Assembly (NCBI RefSeq): GCF_000143415.4
Contig: NW_003314266.1
Span: forward strand, 3,542,398 to 3,606,397
Reading direction: 5' to 3'
Source of the DNA: Selaginella moellendorffii
Taxonomy: Eukaryota > Streptophyta > Lycopodiopsida > Selaginellales > Selaginellaceae
DNA length: 64,000 bases
The position numbers and the translations under genes were made by a program. This document shows positions 55,084-64,000 of this stretch, in pieces; the first letter of the stretch is position 1, and each line of letters opens with the position of its first letter. The notes beneath the pieces were generated by a model. That model made no database searches and was not told the origin of the DNA. It was given only the letters and a program-made list of their open reading frames with translations.

Positions 55084-58000
55084 ATGGAAGGAAAGCCATC
55101 CATCCGCGAGTTTGATGGAGAAGGGTTTGAGGGATTCAAGATCCATCTTGAATCCTATCTCTTGTTTCATGGTTTGTTGGGGATTGTAGATGGGACAGAG
55201 TCATCACCGGCTCCAGGCTCTAGCGCTGCTGAGGTGCGTGATTGGAACCTTCGGGATTCCAAGGCTAGAGGGAGTATTGCAATGTGCTTGTCCTCAAATG
55301 TTCTCTTTGCTGCCCCATCGATTCCAAAGTCCACTGCGGCAGAGCTTTGGAAGTGGCTGAGTGACACTTATGGCACCAAGAGTGAAATGGATGTCTTCAA
55401 CATCCATTCACAAATGGATTCCTTGAGGCTAGAGGAAAATGGCAGTATCCAGACTCACACTGCCAAGCTCCAGGGTTTCTTCACACAACTTGCAGCTGCT
55501 GGGGCGAAGCACTGTCTCACGGATGAACAGCAGAGGCTGCGGCTCTACAGGTCCTTGCCAGCGAGCTGGAAGAATGCAGTTGAGAGCCTGCTTCTCCAAC
55601 CAGGGATGACTTGGGCAGATGCCGTGAGGAGTCTTCACAACATTGAGGCCATGCGAAGCGAGAGAGCTGAAATGCCACAGGCTATGTATGCTTCGCAGGC
55701 TTCTGGTGATGCCCAGGTGGCAAAACCGCATGCAGCTGCAAATGCCCAGAAAGGGCAAAATTCCATGGCATCTGGGCGTGCCAAGCCCAGACTTGCTAAG
55801 AATCAATGTGCTCGCTGCTTGGCGATGGGCCATTGGGCTCGAGATTGCCCTGCTCCCAAGCCTGTCAAGCGACTAGCTACGTTGGCGAAAGCTAATTTGC
55901 TTGAGCGTGATGGAATTGCTACTGCAAATGAGGCTGTTGAGGAGCTCTACAACGCAGAGGCAATTGCCGCACCAAGCCGGTGGCTCTTAGACTCTGGTTG
56001 TACTAATCTTATGAGCAATAAGAAGAGTCTTTTTGAGTGTTATCAGCCGAGCATTGGAAAACGTGGTGTTCATTTAGGTGACAATACCACCATCCCGGTG
56101 GACGGCATCGGGCAATTCCGGCTCTCACTCGATCATGGGAGGACCATGGCCTTTGATGGTGCCATGCATGTTTCCACCTTGCGACGAAACTTAATGTCCG
56201 TCGCCAAGCTATGTGATCAAAATGCGGTGGTAGTCTTTGATGCAAAGGGAGTCTCTTTAGTTGACTCTAGCGACTTTCATATGCTTGGTACACAGTTGCT
56301 TCGTGGGTCACGCATTGGGGACTTGTATGAGATTACTGCTGTCGACCCAGTTCAGGCCTTTCAGACTGTGGAGGCAGATTCTCATGCGGAGCTTTGGCAT
56401 AAAAGACTCGGTCATGTTCATTACCAATCTCTTCAACGGATGAAATCCCAAGATATCGTTACTGGATTGGATTTCCGACGTATCCCATCTACATTTTGTG
56501 AAGCTTGTGTTTTAGGCAAGCATCACCGCCGGAACTTCTCACCGAGTAAGCATCGAGCACTTGGACTTCTGGACTTAGTCCATTCTGATCTTTGCGGCCC
56601 CATGGACGTGCCAAGTCACGATGGCGCAAGATATTTCATCACATTCATTGATGACTATAGCCGTCGAACATGCATCCACTTCTTGATGCGTAAGAGTGAT
56701 GCAGTTGCTGCCTTTCAAACATACAAGGCATACGTTGAAAACCTCCTTGGTCGAAAGATAAAAGCTCTTCGAGTTGATGGTGGTGGCGAATACCTCAACA
56801 ATGAGCTTCGGGGCATCTGTCGTGATGTAGGCATACGACTGCAAGCTACCGCCCGCTACACCCCCCAGCAAAATGGTGTTGCAAAAAGGAAGAATCGTAC
56901 TCTTGTCAATGCTGCTCGTGCTTTGTTAGCTGATGCACATCTTGACAAGATGTTTTGGCAAGAGGCCATAGCCACAGCAATGCATGTACAAAATCGCCTT
57001 GCCACGGCTGCTTTGGATGGAAAAACCCCTGAGGCATTTTGGACAGGTTCTACTCCTGATGTGTCCCACTTTCGGGTCTTCGGTTGTGCAGCATACGCAC
57101 ATACCCCTGATCAACTTCGGAAAAAGCTAGATCCCAAGAGTAAAAAATTCATCTTCGTGGGATATGCACAGGACGACACTATCGGGAGAAAAGCTTACAA
57201 GTTGTGGGATCTTGCCTCTCACAAGGCTATTGTAAGCACAGATGTCATGTTCAATGAAGACGACTTTCCCATGCGTACAGAGGCTCTTCAAGATCCTTCT
57301 TTTATTGCTGAGACTCGACTTGTTCCTTTGATCCCACTTATGGGAGATGGTCCACTCTTGCCTCCGCCTCAAGATCCTATTTATGAGTTGCCACCAGAGA
57401 TTCCATTGGGGAATCCTCCACTTCTGGACATGCTTGAACCAGCTGATGCTCCTCTAGTTGAGGATAGGCCTCCGACACCTCCGACACCTCCACCACCTTG
57501 TCGACGTCGTGGCATGCCTGATCCGATGCCAGTTCTTGATCACCCCCGGGAACGTCGGCCCTCGTTAAAAGTCCGGGAAAATGCTGAAGCAGATGCTGCA
57601 GAGCTTGATGACTTTTGTGGCCTTATTGACATCGGCATCCCCATGACCTATGATGAGGCTATCTCAGGACCTGAGGCTTCATCTTGGATGGAAGCTATTG
57701 CGGAAGAAGTTTCTTCCATTCGGGCTAACGGAACTTATGTTCCAGTTGATTCAGCGCCACCGGGACGACGTGTTTTGGATCCAAAATGGATTTTTTCCAA
57801 AAAGTATGGGAAAGATGGCCAGGTTGTACGTTATAAGGCACGGTTGGTTGTTCGTGGTTTTCGCCAAGTCCATGGCCTTGACTACGATGAAACATTCTCA
57901 CCGGTTGTAAAAATGGCCAGCCTCCGTACTCTTTTTGCCCTTGCGGCTGCTCGCAAATGGCAAGTCCACCATATGGATGTCAAAACTGCATTTCTGAATG

Positions 58001-59145
58001 GGGATTTGCAAGAGGACATCTATATGCATATACCTCCTGGTTTTGAGGACGATGTTGCCCCTGGTGGCCCTATATGGCAATTGTGGAAAGCTTTGTATGG
58101 CTTAAAACAAAGCTCTCGTATTTGGTATCAAAAATTTGATGCCACCCTACGTGCTCAAGGCTTTCGTCGCTGTCATGCTGATCACAATGTGTATGTCAAT
58201 GGTCATGCTGAGCGCATGGTTATTGTGGCCCTCTACGTTGATGATTTGCTCATCATGGGTGATGACAACGATGCCATTGCTGCTCTGAAAGATGCTCTCA
58301 GCCAGCAATTCCAGATGAAGGACCTTGGCAGAGTCTCCTACTTTCTTGGCTTTGAAGTCACACGTGATCCTGATTCTGGTGGCTACATGCTTAGCCAACG
58401 ACGTAAAGTCGAAGTCTTGCTGGATTGGTTTGGTATGCGTGATTGCCACCCCGTCAAGACCCCGATGGTCGTTGGTGCTATCGACCTCACAGTTGAGCAG
58501 TCTGGTGAGCCTCTACCCACTGGGACTCCCTATCGGCATCTCATTGGTTGCCTCACATATTTGGCCCTGATGACTCGCCCCGACATCACATATGCGACTA
58601 TTGCCTTGAGTCAGTACAACACATCACCAACCACCATACATTGGCAAGCTGCCAAGCGTATCGTGAGATACCTCCGGGGCACTATGGACTATGGCATTGC
58701 TTATTCAGGGGGTGATGCATCATTAGCATGCTACACAGATGCTAGTTTTGCCAACAACAAAGGTCATCGCTCGACTTCTGGCATTTGCCTTTCCTTCTCA
58801 GGAGGTGCCATCACGTGGGCCTCCAAGCGACAATCTGTGGTGGCCCTTTCTAGTGCAGAAGCGGAGTACATCGCACTCACTACTGGTAGCAGGGATGTGG
58901 TCTGGGCTCGAGGGTTACTTGCTGAGCTGGGATGTGCACAAGCTGGCCCCACTACTTCTTGGTGTGACAACCGAAGCAGCATTGCCATGTCCAAGAACCC
59001 CATCCACCATGCCCGCTCGAAGCACATTGAAGTCCAATTTCACTATGTGCGTGAGTTGGTTGACGGTGGCACCCTCGCCGTCCAACATCTCGGGACACAG
59101 GATATGCCAGCCAATCTTCTCACTAAGCCGTTGGGGCCACACTAG
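55084..59145 (+). CDS. Copia Gag-Pol polyprotein, open but with a mutated integrase Glu
   Basis: 1353-codon single frame, 24 bp after the LTR end. Domains in order: Gag UBN2-type capsid (residues 1-200; LWKWLSDTYGTKSEM), zinc knuckle CARCLAMGHWARDC (about 240), aspartic protease WLLDSGCTNLM (about 301), pre-integrase HHCC (HKRLGHVHYQSL ... CEACVLGKHH), integrase core (HSDLCGPMD about 500; RVDGGGEYLN about 560; QQNGVAKRKNRTL about 598), RT (VYVNG..., catalytic YVDDLLIMG about 1050) and RNase H (CYTDASFAN; SSAEAEYIAL). Integrase before RT defines the copia class. At residue 601 (codon 56884-56886, AAA) the catalytic Glu of the DDE triad, normally in GVAERKNR, is Lys. All other catalytic residues I can see are kept. 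Confidence 0.95.
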   Translation: MEGKPSIREFDGEGFEGFKIHLESYLLFHGLLGIVDGTESSPAPGSSAAEVRDWNLRDSKARGSIAMCLSSNVLFAAPSIPKSTAAELWKWLSDTYGTKSEMDVFNIHSQMDSLRLEENGSIQTHTAKLQGFFTQLAAAGAKHCLTDEQQRLRLYRSLPASWKNAVESLLLQPGMTWADAVRSLHNIEAMRSERAEMPQAMYASQASGDAQVAKPHAAANAQKGQNSMASGRAKPRLAKNQCARCLAMGHWARDCPAPKPVKRLATLAKANLLERDGIATANEAVEELYNAEAIAAPSRWLLDSGCTNLMSNKKSLFECYQPSIGKRGVHLGDNTTIPVDGIGQFRLSLDHGRTMAFDGAMHVSTLRRNLMSVAKLCDQNAVVVFDAKGVSLVDSSDFHMLGTQLLRGSRIGDLYEITAVDPVQAFQTVEADSHAELWHKRLGHVHYQSLQRMKSQDIVTGLDFRRIPSTFCEACVLGKHHRRNFSPSKHRALGLLDLVHSDLCGPMDVPSHDGARYFITFIDDYSRRTCIHFLMRKSDAVAAFQTYKAYVENLLGRKIKALRVDGGGEYLNNELRGICRDVGIRLQATARYTPQQNGVAKRKNRTLVNAARALLADAHLDKMFWQEAIATAMHVQNRLATAALDGKTPEAFWTGSTPDVSHFRVFGCAAYAHTPDQLRKKLDPKSKKFIFVGYAQDDTIGRKAYKLWDLASHKAIVSTDVMFNEDDFPMRTEALQDPSFIAETRLVPLIPLMGDGPLLPPPQDPIYELPPEIPLGNPPLLDMLEPADAPLVEDRPPTPPTPPPPCRRRGMPDPMPVLDHPRERRPSLKVRENAEADAAELDDFCGLIDIGIPMTYDEAISGPEASSWMEAIAEEVSSIRANGTYVPVDSAPPGRRVLDPKWIFSKKYGKDGQVVRYKARLVVRGFRQVHGLDYDETFSPVVKMASLRTLFALAAARKWQVHHMDVKTAFLNGDLQEDIYMHIPPGFEDDVAPGGPIWQLWKALYGLKQSSRIWYQKFDATLRAQGFRRCHADHNVYVNGHAERMVIVALYVDDLLIMGDDNDAIAALKDALSQQFQMKDLGRVSYFLGFEVTRDPDSGGYMLSQRRKVEVLLDWFGMRDCHPVKTPMVVGAIDLTVEQSGEPLPTGTPYRHLIGCLTYLALMTRPDITYATIALSQYNTSPTTIHWQAAKRIVRYLRGTMDYGIAYSGGDASLACYTDASFANNKGHRSTSGICLSFSGGAITWASKRQSVVALSSAEAEYIALTTGSRDVVWARGLLAELGCAQAGPTTSWCDNRSSIAMSKNPIHHARSKHIEVQFHYVRELVDGGTLAVQHLGTQDMPANLLTKPLGPH

Positions 59146-59201
59146 TTTCAGCTCCTACGTGACAGATTTGGTTTGGTGAGTGGCTTCGGTTTGGGGGGGA
59201 G

Positions 59202-59288
59202 TGTTACACGACACACCTCGCCACGTGTCCATTAGGGTTTTCCTGTTCTGTCCGCTAGCGCGGTGCGCTTTGATCCCGATTTGTCTCA
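59202..59288 (+). repeat. 3' LTR of the copia element
   Basis: 87 bp from TGTTACACG to TTGTCTCA, preceded by a G-run polypurine tract and followed by the target duplication CCCCT. Confidence 0.95.
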
Positions 59289-59482
59289 CCCCTAAGTCTT
59301 CCACAAGTACAAGAAAAAGAGTTTTTTTTTCTGCCAGGTTAAAGCACAAGATGTTGGTATCATTATTCGTTACGCCCCAATCACAGTCCTGGTTAACAGC
59401 GGTGGCTACACGATCGAAGTGGAGATCCACGACAGCCCCAGCAACACGATCAAAACCTACTTTTCAAACAATGACGGCAAAT

Positions 59483-59557
59483 GCGGGTGTAGTGGTTTAT
59501 CCCAAAAAAAGAAAATCACCAAAATGGTATCTCCGGGTTTGAATCCTGGCACCCTCA
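59483..59557 (+). repeat. tRNA-like relic 1
   Basis: 75 nt with tRNA-like ends: GCGGGTG can pair with CACCCTC, a T-arm-like CCGGGTTTGAATCCTGG precedes it, and a discriminator-like A follows. The middle is A-rich and forms no anticodon stem. It begins exactly where the plus-strand PDC exon is cut off. It resembles relic 2 at 61568-61643. Confidence 0.55.
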
Positions 59558-59879
59558 CAACATTTTTTAAAACAACACGCTTTGTGCAAGAAAAGAGATG
59601 GAGACAATGGTGACAAACTTGGGAGATATAGATATTTTCTCCTTACACGTATAAGATCAATTTATTTCATGACAAAAATTATCTTATAATAAAGGTCGTT
59701 ATTGAAGATCCTGAGTTTTCCATGCAATCTGTGTGCAAAGTTTTGTTAAGAAGTTCACACGTTTGGTCACAAGAAGAGATTCATATTCACAGTATTATCC
59801 AAAATAATTTTTTCAAATGATTTGCAACGAAGTGTGATCTCATTGTTCATGTTCACACCATGAAATGGAATAGGAGCTT
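59558..59879. other. Intergenic sequence
   Basis: No gene seen. Mostly AT-rich filler between the tRNA-like relic and the USP-like pseudogene. Confidence 0.35.
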
Positions 59880-60200
59880 GAAAAGGTTGAAGGGAAGGTC
59901 TGTGGCTGTCAAGAGTGAACTCAAAGCCTTGCGTTGGGTTCTGGTCGAAAACCAGTTACAGGCCAAAGACACGATCTCCACAGGATCCATGCACGAATAC
60001 TTTCACCAGAGCTAAAGCACTCTGCCAAAATGCAAAGAAAAGAGCTCCAGGTGTTGATCATCCAGATCCTCCTTTTGTTGATTCATGATCATGATTCACT
60101 GCCCGGCACGGCGTTTTGGTGACCACCTTGTTGAAATGTTGCTCAAGAATGAAGCCAAGGCCGTGGGTGATTACCTGGTATCTGCCAGATCAAGACCTTG
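59880..60200 (+). pseudogene. USP-like pseudogene, plus-strand copy
   Basis: Matches exons 1 and 2 of the gene at 60675-61243 in inverted orientation: TCAAAGCCTTGCGTTGGGTTCTGG, then (after a deletion of some 50 bp) AATACTTTCACCAGAGCTAAAGC and AAAAGAGCTCCAG|GT, then TTCACTGCCCGGCACGGCG and GAAGCCAAGGCCGTGGGTG. Frame shifts and deletions leave no full-length protein. Confidence 0.7.
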
Positions 60201-60229
60201 GTAAGTCTGTGGTTCTTGATTGAATCGAT

Positions 60230-60620
60230 CACTCAATTGTTGTCCATTTGATCTCAGGGAGGGGGAGGGAATTTCTTAAGCCGGACAGTCAATTGGAAAA
60301 CAATGACGAAATCTGCCTGAAAGCAACCCAAGCTTCATTTCATTCTAAGATCAATCTTAATTTGACTAACTTTTTTTACTTCCAGATCGATTCTTGGCCT
60401 GGAGTGGTTTGCTTTGGAAGCACTGAAGAAGCAAGCAAAGTTCTAGCTTCTCAAAACGATCTTTGAACCTCACTTAGTATTGTGAGCATCAGGCAGTAAG
60501 CATCGGCCGACTCGATAAGAGACCTGCAGTGCACTTGAGTTCTAGCACAAAGAATCTTAAAATCTTAAGCTCAAAACCAGAATAACAAGCACATCCAGCT
60601 TATCACAAGAAAAACCCATC
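60230..60620. repeat. Segment partly duplicated from 52.9-53.3 kb
   Basis: GAAGAAGCAAGCAAAGTTCTAGCTTCTCA (about 60425) matches about 53103, and AATAACAAGCACATCCAGCT (about 60589) matches about 53236, in the same order. A PDC-like scrap (GCATCGGCCGACTCGATAAG, about 60501) matches about 62606. The stretch is a mosaic of pieces from this same window. Confidence 0.55.
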
Positions 60621-60674
60621 TAGCTTGTTCAAAAAATTATATTATTATAGGATCAACTTTCAATTCTGGGATCA

Positions 60675-61243
60675 TCAACTTGAAGCTTTGGGGGGCTTGC
60701 GATTGGGCTTCACAGAGATCACGTCATAGTCTCCTACACATGGCTCTTCAGGCTCAAGAAACTCAAAACAACACATCCTGGAAGTTAAATCCAGCACTTT
60801 TGAGTGTGATCAATCCAACGAAGAACCACAGAGCGTACCTGCTTGATCTCGCAGACACCAGGTAATCCGCACCCACAGCCTTGGCTTCACTGTTGAGCAA
60901 ACTCTCAACACTGCTTTCATCACGATGCCGCGCCGTGTAGTGAATGGTGAGCTAAACAAACGCAAACATAATAAAGCACCAGTTTTAAGGATCATTCAGA
61001 TTATACCTGAAGCTCTTTCTTTGAATTTTGGCAGAGTGCTTTAGCTCTTTCGAAAGTATTCATCACCCATGGTTCTTCTAGAAGCCCAATACATACGAGA
61101 TAGATCGTGTCCTTGGTGTGCAACCGGTTATCCGCAAGAACCCATTTCAAGGCTTTGAGTTCTGTCTTCACAGCCACAACCCACACCTTCCCTTCCTTTT
61201 TCCCAGCAACATCCTCCAGGCACACGCGGATGCTTTCTCCCAT
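60675..61243 (-). CDS. Universal-stress-protein-like small protein, three exons
   Basis: Minus-strand model: 61007..61243, 60839..60951, 60675..60777, 150 aa; all junctions GT-AG and in frame. It has the outline of the USP (adenine nucleotide alpha-hydrolase-like) fold: an N-terminal strand (KVWVVAVKTELKALKWVLAD) as in VAVDGSxxAxxAL, DTIYLVCIG as the second strand, a middle helix (TFERAKALCQNSKKE), then SEAKAVGADYLVSARSS as in EEAxxxGADLLVxGSRG, and an end strand DYDVISVKP. The ATP-binding G-x2-G-x9-G motif is not present, so nucleotide binding is doubtful. An upstream in-frame ATG at 61273 is an alternative start. Two broken relatives lie nearby (53590-53790, 59880-60200), so this is the surviving member of a local family. 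The function is unknown. Confidence 0.7.
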
Positions 61244-61567
61244 TGCTAGTAGATGTATCCTTGTGGTTTTCAATATATATCGTCTAAGTGGCTAAAATTT
61301 CGTTTGCTATTTTTCGACCTCCGTATTAGGGCTGCCTGGAAAACACACCGAATGTGCGCTGCAATGGATGCGTTTTTCAATAAAGTCTTAGTGCATATTT
61401 ATACTGCTACAAATTAATTGTTTAACTAATTACAATATTTTTATTATAGCAGAATCAATTTCTTTTTTAGTGGAATCCTTTAAGCAGGATCTAAATTAAT
61501 TATGTCTACATTCTAGCATATACTAAGATATTCAACTCATAAGGAAATAAGAAAAACAAAATGTATT

Positions 61568-61643
61568 GGGGGTGTAGTGGTTTATCCCAAAACAAAAAAA
61601 GAAACCAAAGTGGTATCTCCGGGTTCGACTCCCGGCACCCTCA
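61568..61643 (+). repeat. tRNA-like relic 2
   Basis: 76 nt: acceptor GGGGGTG pairs with CACCCTC (one G-T), T arm CCGGG-TTCGACT-CCCGG is perfect and has an exact B box (GGTTCGACTCC), and TAGTGG resembles a D-arm/A box. A T-run follows (TTATTTTTAAC). The anticodon region (CCCAAAACAAAAAAAGAAACC) forms no stem, so it is not a working tRNA; it may be a SINE head or a tRNA relic. It lies just beyond the truncated 3' end of the minus-strand PDC pseudogene. Confidence 0.6.
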
Positions 61644-61739
61644 CTTATTTTTAACATTTTTACCACTCAAATAGAGTTTTATACTAAACATTGGTTTTGA
61701 GCGCTTCAGTCGAAACCTTCAGGAAAAAAGTGAGATGGA

Positions 61740-63700
61740 ATATGAACTTGACAGATACCTTGGCTGTCCAGCATTTGCCGTCATTGTTGTGGAAAGCGTT
61801 CACCACTCCAGTGTAATCCAAGTTTTTTATCGTGTTGTAGGCTCCGTCGTGGATCTCCACTTCAATAGTGTAGCCACTGCTGTTAATCAGGAATATGATG
61901 CTCCTTTGGCCGTAACGAATCATGGTACCAACATCTTGTGCTGTAACCTGGAGAGACATACCAGGGAAAAAAAGAAAAGAAACTCTTTTTCTTGTAGACT
62001 TCGGAGTACCTGAAAGGTTCCATCTCCAATGCAAGCGATAACACGCTTCTCTTTCGCACCTTGTCCGTGCCAAGCACGGCACCGACAGAACAGCCAACAG
62101 CTCCGTATTGCATCTGGAATTCATATCTGGAATAAATCCGAGTGATAGAAAACAAATGAAGAAAATATTACAGTTCTCACCCGCAACCATCCGGAAGTTT
62201 CAGCTTTTGACAATTAAACCAAGAACCACCCGTTTCAGAGATCACTGCCGTATCCTTTGATAGCATTCCCTGTAGAGACAAGAGAGAAAGAAAAGAAACC
62301 ATTGAAAGAAAGGTGTAACCTGTATGTGCTTGAAGAATACATTAACTCGGAGCCTTGCGCCAGAGTTTTCCTCGCCGCCAACTTTCGCCAGAGGCACCTA
62401 AAGTCTCACGAAGTTCTCGTAGGAGGTCGCGTGCTTCTTCACCTTAGCCGCGAGGCCGTGGAGGAAGTCATTCATGAGCACGCATCCAAACGAGAGGCCT
62501 CCACCGATGGTCACTCTCTTGAGCTCGACCATGATAGCTTTCTCCTTCTTGATCAGGAGTGAGTATCCCACGGAGCTGTAACCGTTGAAGATCGGCCCGG
62601 CAAAGAGATAAGCGTCGGCCGACTCGACAACTTCGCAGCAGCATGGAGAGCTCACAGCTCCCCAGTAAGTCCCGATGAAGCGTGGATGTGTCTCCGGCCG
62701 ATGGCATCACAGCAGTGGCATACTCGCACGAGTTTGCGAGCTCCACAGTGGCTTTGGCTACTCGAAGCTTTGGACCGGCAACGAGAACTGGCTGTGCGGA
62801 TGCATTGAGGAAATTTGCAGCAGCATCAATGGCAGCATGCAAGCTGTTTTGATTCCTCAGCCTAGTTTGTCGATCACGAAAAGCTGGAAGTTAAATTGGT
62901 TTTCCATTGAGAAAAGTTTGTATACCTCTCCCCGATGCAGTATGGAACTGGATCTTTGCCGAAAGATGGATACTTTGCTGCGGCTAGATTGCAGCTTACG
63001 CTGATGTAAACCGGTTTGCTCCCTCGAAGAGCGGTGGCTATGGCGTAGTCGATCAACTCGTGAGCATCCTCCAGGTCCTTGACAACAACCTGTGAAAGAA
63101 AAATACATGGAGAAACCAGCCAAGTTCCACAAGTGCCTATAAAAGCTTTGTCTTGGTTCCCATAAAGCTATGAAAACAATGCTTGTGTTGTGTCAGCGAG
63201 GAGAGCACGAGGATTTCCAAACAAGCACAAAACAACAAGAACAAAGTACTGCAGGACAAAAATCTTCCACGCAAAAACCATCAAAACCATTGATGAGAGA
63301 TTCCATGCTCCACAAAAATCCAAGTTTTCAATCGCAAGATCTTGATAAATGAATTTTTGCTACCTGAGCACAAGTAACTTGCTTGAAGCATGCGAGCTCC
63401 TGAGTAAAATCCGCGACTCCAGATGAAGAACTCGATTGCTCCCATAGTCATTCGAATTGGGGCCTCCAACGACGCAAATCACCGGCAAATTCTCGCCGCG
63501 ATGGCATTGCCCCCCAACAGTGAACGTCACGACGCAAGCTCCCACGCCTTTGGCCCGCGCGTAGCCATCGGCGGCATACCCAGCATTGAGCTCGTTGCAA
63601 CAGCCCACGAAATTTAGCCGCGGCTCGGCGATGAGCTAGTCGAGTAGTAGCAGATTGAAATCCCCCGGCACGCCGAAAAGCTCTTCGGCAAGAACCCTAA
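61740..63700 (-). pseudogene. Pyruvate decarboxylase pseudogene, minus strand
   Basis: PDC-like exons in order: FGVPGDFNL, an in-frame stop (TAG near 63640), LIAEPRLNFVGCCNELNAGY and ADGYARAKGVGACVVTFTVGG, then NLPVICVVGGPNSNDYGSNR, FTQELACFKQVTCAQ (in another frame), VVVKDLEDAHELIDYAIATA, AAIDAAANFLNASAQPVLVAGP, GPIFNGYSSVGYSLLIKKEK, FQMQYGAVGCSVGAVLGTD, VTAQDVGTMIRYGQRSIIFL and NDGKCWTAK. The thiamine-binding Glu of CCNELNAGY is kept. Damage: the N-terminal exon is missing, there is a stop, the segment after TVGG is shortened and frame-shifted, a second deletion follows NRVLH, and the C-terminal exon is absent. The gene cannot make normal PDC. It is the parent or sister of the plus-strand pieces at 54.5-59.5 kb. 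Confidence 0.85.
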
Positions 63701-64000
63701 ATCTCTAAGAACTTGACAAGTGTCAGAGACACGTGGACAATTCATTAACTTAGATAACGTATGGCCGAACTGGTCTAAGGCGCCAGATGGTCTGCAAGGG
63801 CGTCGCACTCTCAACAAAAAAACTGTGACTTTTTGGATGCAATGCAAGAATCTCAGTGTAGAAACGATCGATCCAATTCTCCAAGTCAATCTTGGGTCGA
63901 TTTAGAGGCTTGTGGACTTTGCGATATTTTGGTTGGAGTTCTTCTTTCTTCCGTGACTTCTGGGGCTGTATCAAGCGTGAATCGAGAAGCCAAAGAAAGA
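63701..64000. other. Edge of window without a clear gene
   Basis: No gene is supported. Open frames on both strands are short and match no family I know. Confidence 0.3.

Larger units (their letters stand above)
54968..59293 (+). mobile_element. Young Ty1/copia LTR retrotransposon with target duplication
   Basis: A complete element (54973-59288, 4316 bp) flanked by the 5-bp direct repeat CCCCT (54968-54972 and 59289-59293). LTRs are only 87 bp, TG...CA ended, and differ at a single base (ACATGA against ACACGA near their start). The primer-binding site TGGTATCGGAGC begins directly after the left LTR and resembles the initiator-Met tRNA site used by most plant copia elements. The polypurine tract GGGGGGGAG precedes the right LTR. 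One uninterrupted polyprotein lies between. Near-identical LTRs indicate a recent insertion. Confidence 0.97.
54480..59482 (+). pseudogene. Pyruvate decarboxylase pseudogene fragment, split by a copia element
   Basis: Plus-strand relic of PDC, the thiamine-diphosphate enzyme that makes acetaldehyde in ethanol fermentation. Left part (54480-54967): FLHGLAAKVKKNPTSYEN, PLLEVGQSSTINVLFKHIQ, then [17 protein letters not shown], a stop, and IDWSVGALLGYA. Right part (59294-59482): an acceptor and VKAQDVGIIIRYAPITVLVN, GGYTIEVEIHDSPSNTIKTY, ending in NNDGKC. The copia insertion (54973-59288 plus target duplication) lies in the intron between these parts. N-terminal and C-terminal thirds are missing, and stops and substitutions make it non-functional. 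At the right end the exon runs straight into a tRNA-like sequence. Confidence 0.8.

Noticed and set aside
61568-61643. A functional tRNA gene
   Set aside because: Acceptor and T arm look right, but no anticodon stem-loop can form in the A-rich centre.
61740-63700. A functional pyruvate decarboxylase gene
   Set aside because: In-frame stop, two internal deletions with frame changes and missing first and last exons are visible.
1-64000. CRISPR arrays, bacterial operons, prophage or organellar DNA
   Set aside because: No direct-repeat/spacer arrays or bacterial gene organisation; spliced plant genes throughout.

Overview
The window looks like nuclear DNA of a seedless vascular plant, most probably a lycophyte of the Selaginella type. 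This is inferred from gene content: plant-only families (caleosin, group-A bZIP, germin-like protein, CLE peptide, PPR proteins, a COR27-like protein), very short GT-AG introns (mostly about 45-90 nt), long intronless PPR genes, and closely packed GC-balanced gene islands separated by AT-rich retrotransposon debris. The species is not proven by the sequence alone. Splice sites were placed by eye, by keeping frame and family motifs across GT/AG pairs.

Layout. 1-5.0 kb: a DUF3527 protein and a six-exon caleosin, both on +. 5.1-13.7 kb: a heavily decayed Ty3/gypsy copy (minus) split by a younger 1.8-kb insertion carrying a CpG-rich minisatellite, then an (AT)n tract and another gypsy fragment. 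14-30.2 kb: a gene island with an ABI5/ABF-type bZIP (+), a germin-like protein (-), a PPR protein (-), a dual-specificity phosphatase (-), a GTD-binding (DUF593) protein (+), a 17-exon BK/Slo-like potassium channel (+), a START/VASt-like tail-anchored protein (+) and a COR27/28-like protein (-). 30.6-40.6 kb: a relic of a CLE-type gene, a structurally complete but inactivated gypsy element with 174-bp LTRs (31789-36795), a third decayed gypsy copy, and AT-rich repeats.

40.7-53.4 kb: a second gene island with UreG (-), a CLE peptide precursor (+), the LYR protein SDHAF1 (-), two head-to-head PPR genes whose 5' ends overlap, and a full-length-type ABCC transporter (-). 53.5-64 kb: a rearranged area with pyruvate decarboxylase pseudogene pieces in both orientations, fragments plus one apparently intact copy of a small USP-like gene, two tRNA-like relics, and a very young Ty1/copia element (54973-59288; 87-bp LTRs differing at one base; 1353-aa open polyprotein) inserted in an intron of the plus-strand PDC pseudogene.

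Most genes are unrelated neighbours rather than a pathway. Points of most interest are the BK-like channel, the CLE motif with one extra residue, a canonical -1 frameshift heptamer at the gypsy gag/pol overlap, the integrase Glu-to-Lys change in the otherwise open copia element, the evening element and G-box upstream of the COR27-like gene, and the PPR pair with no intergenic space.
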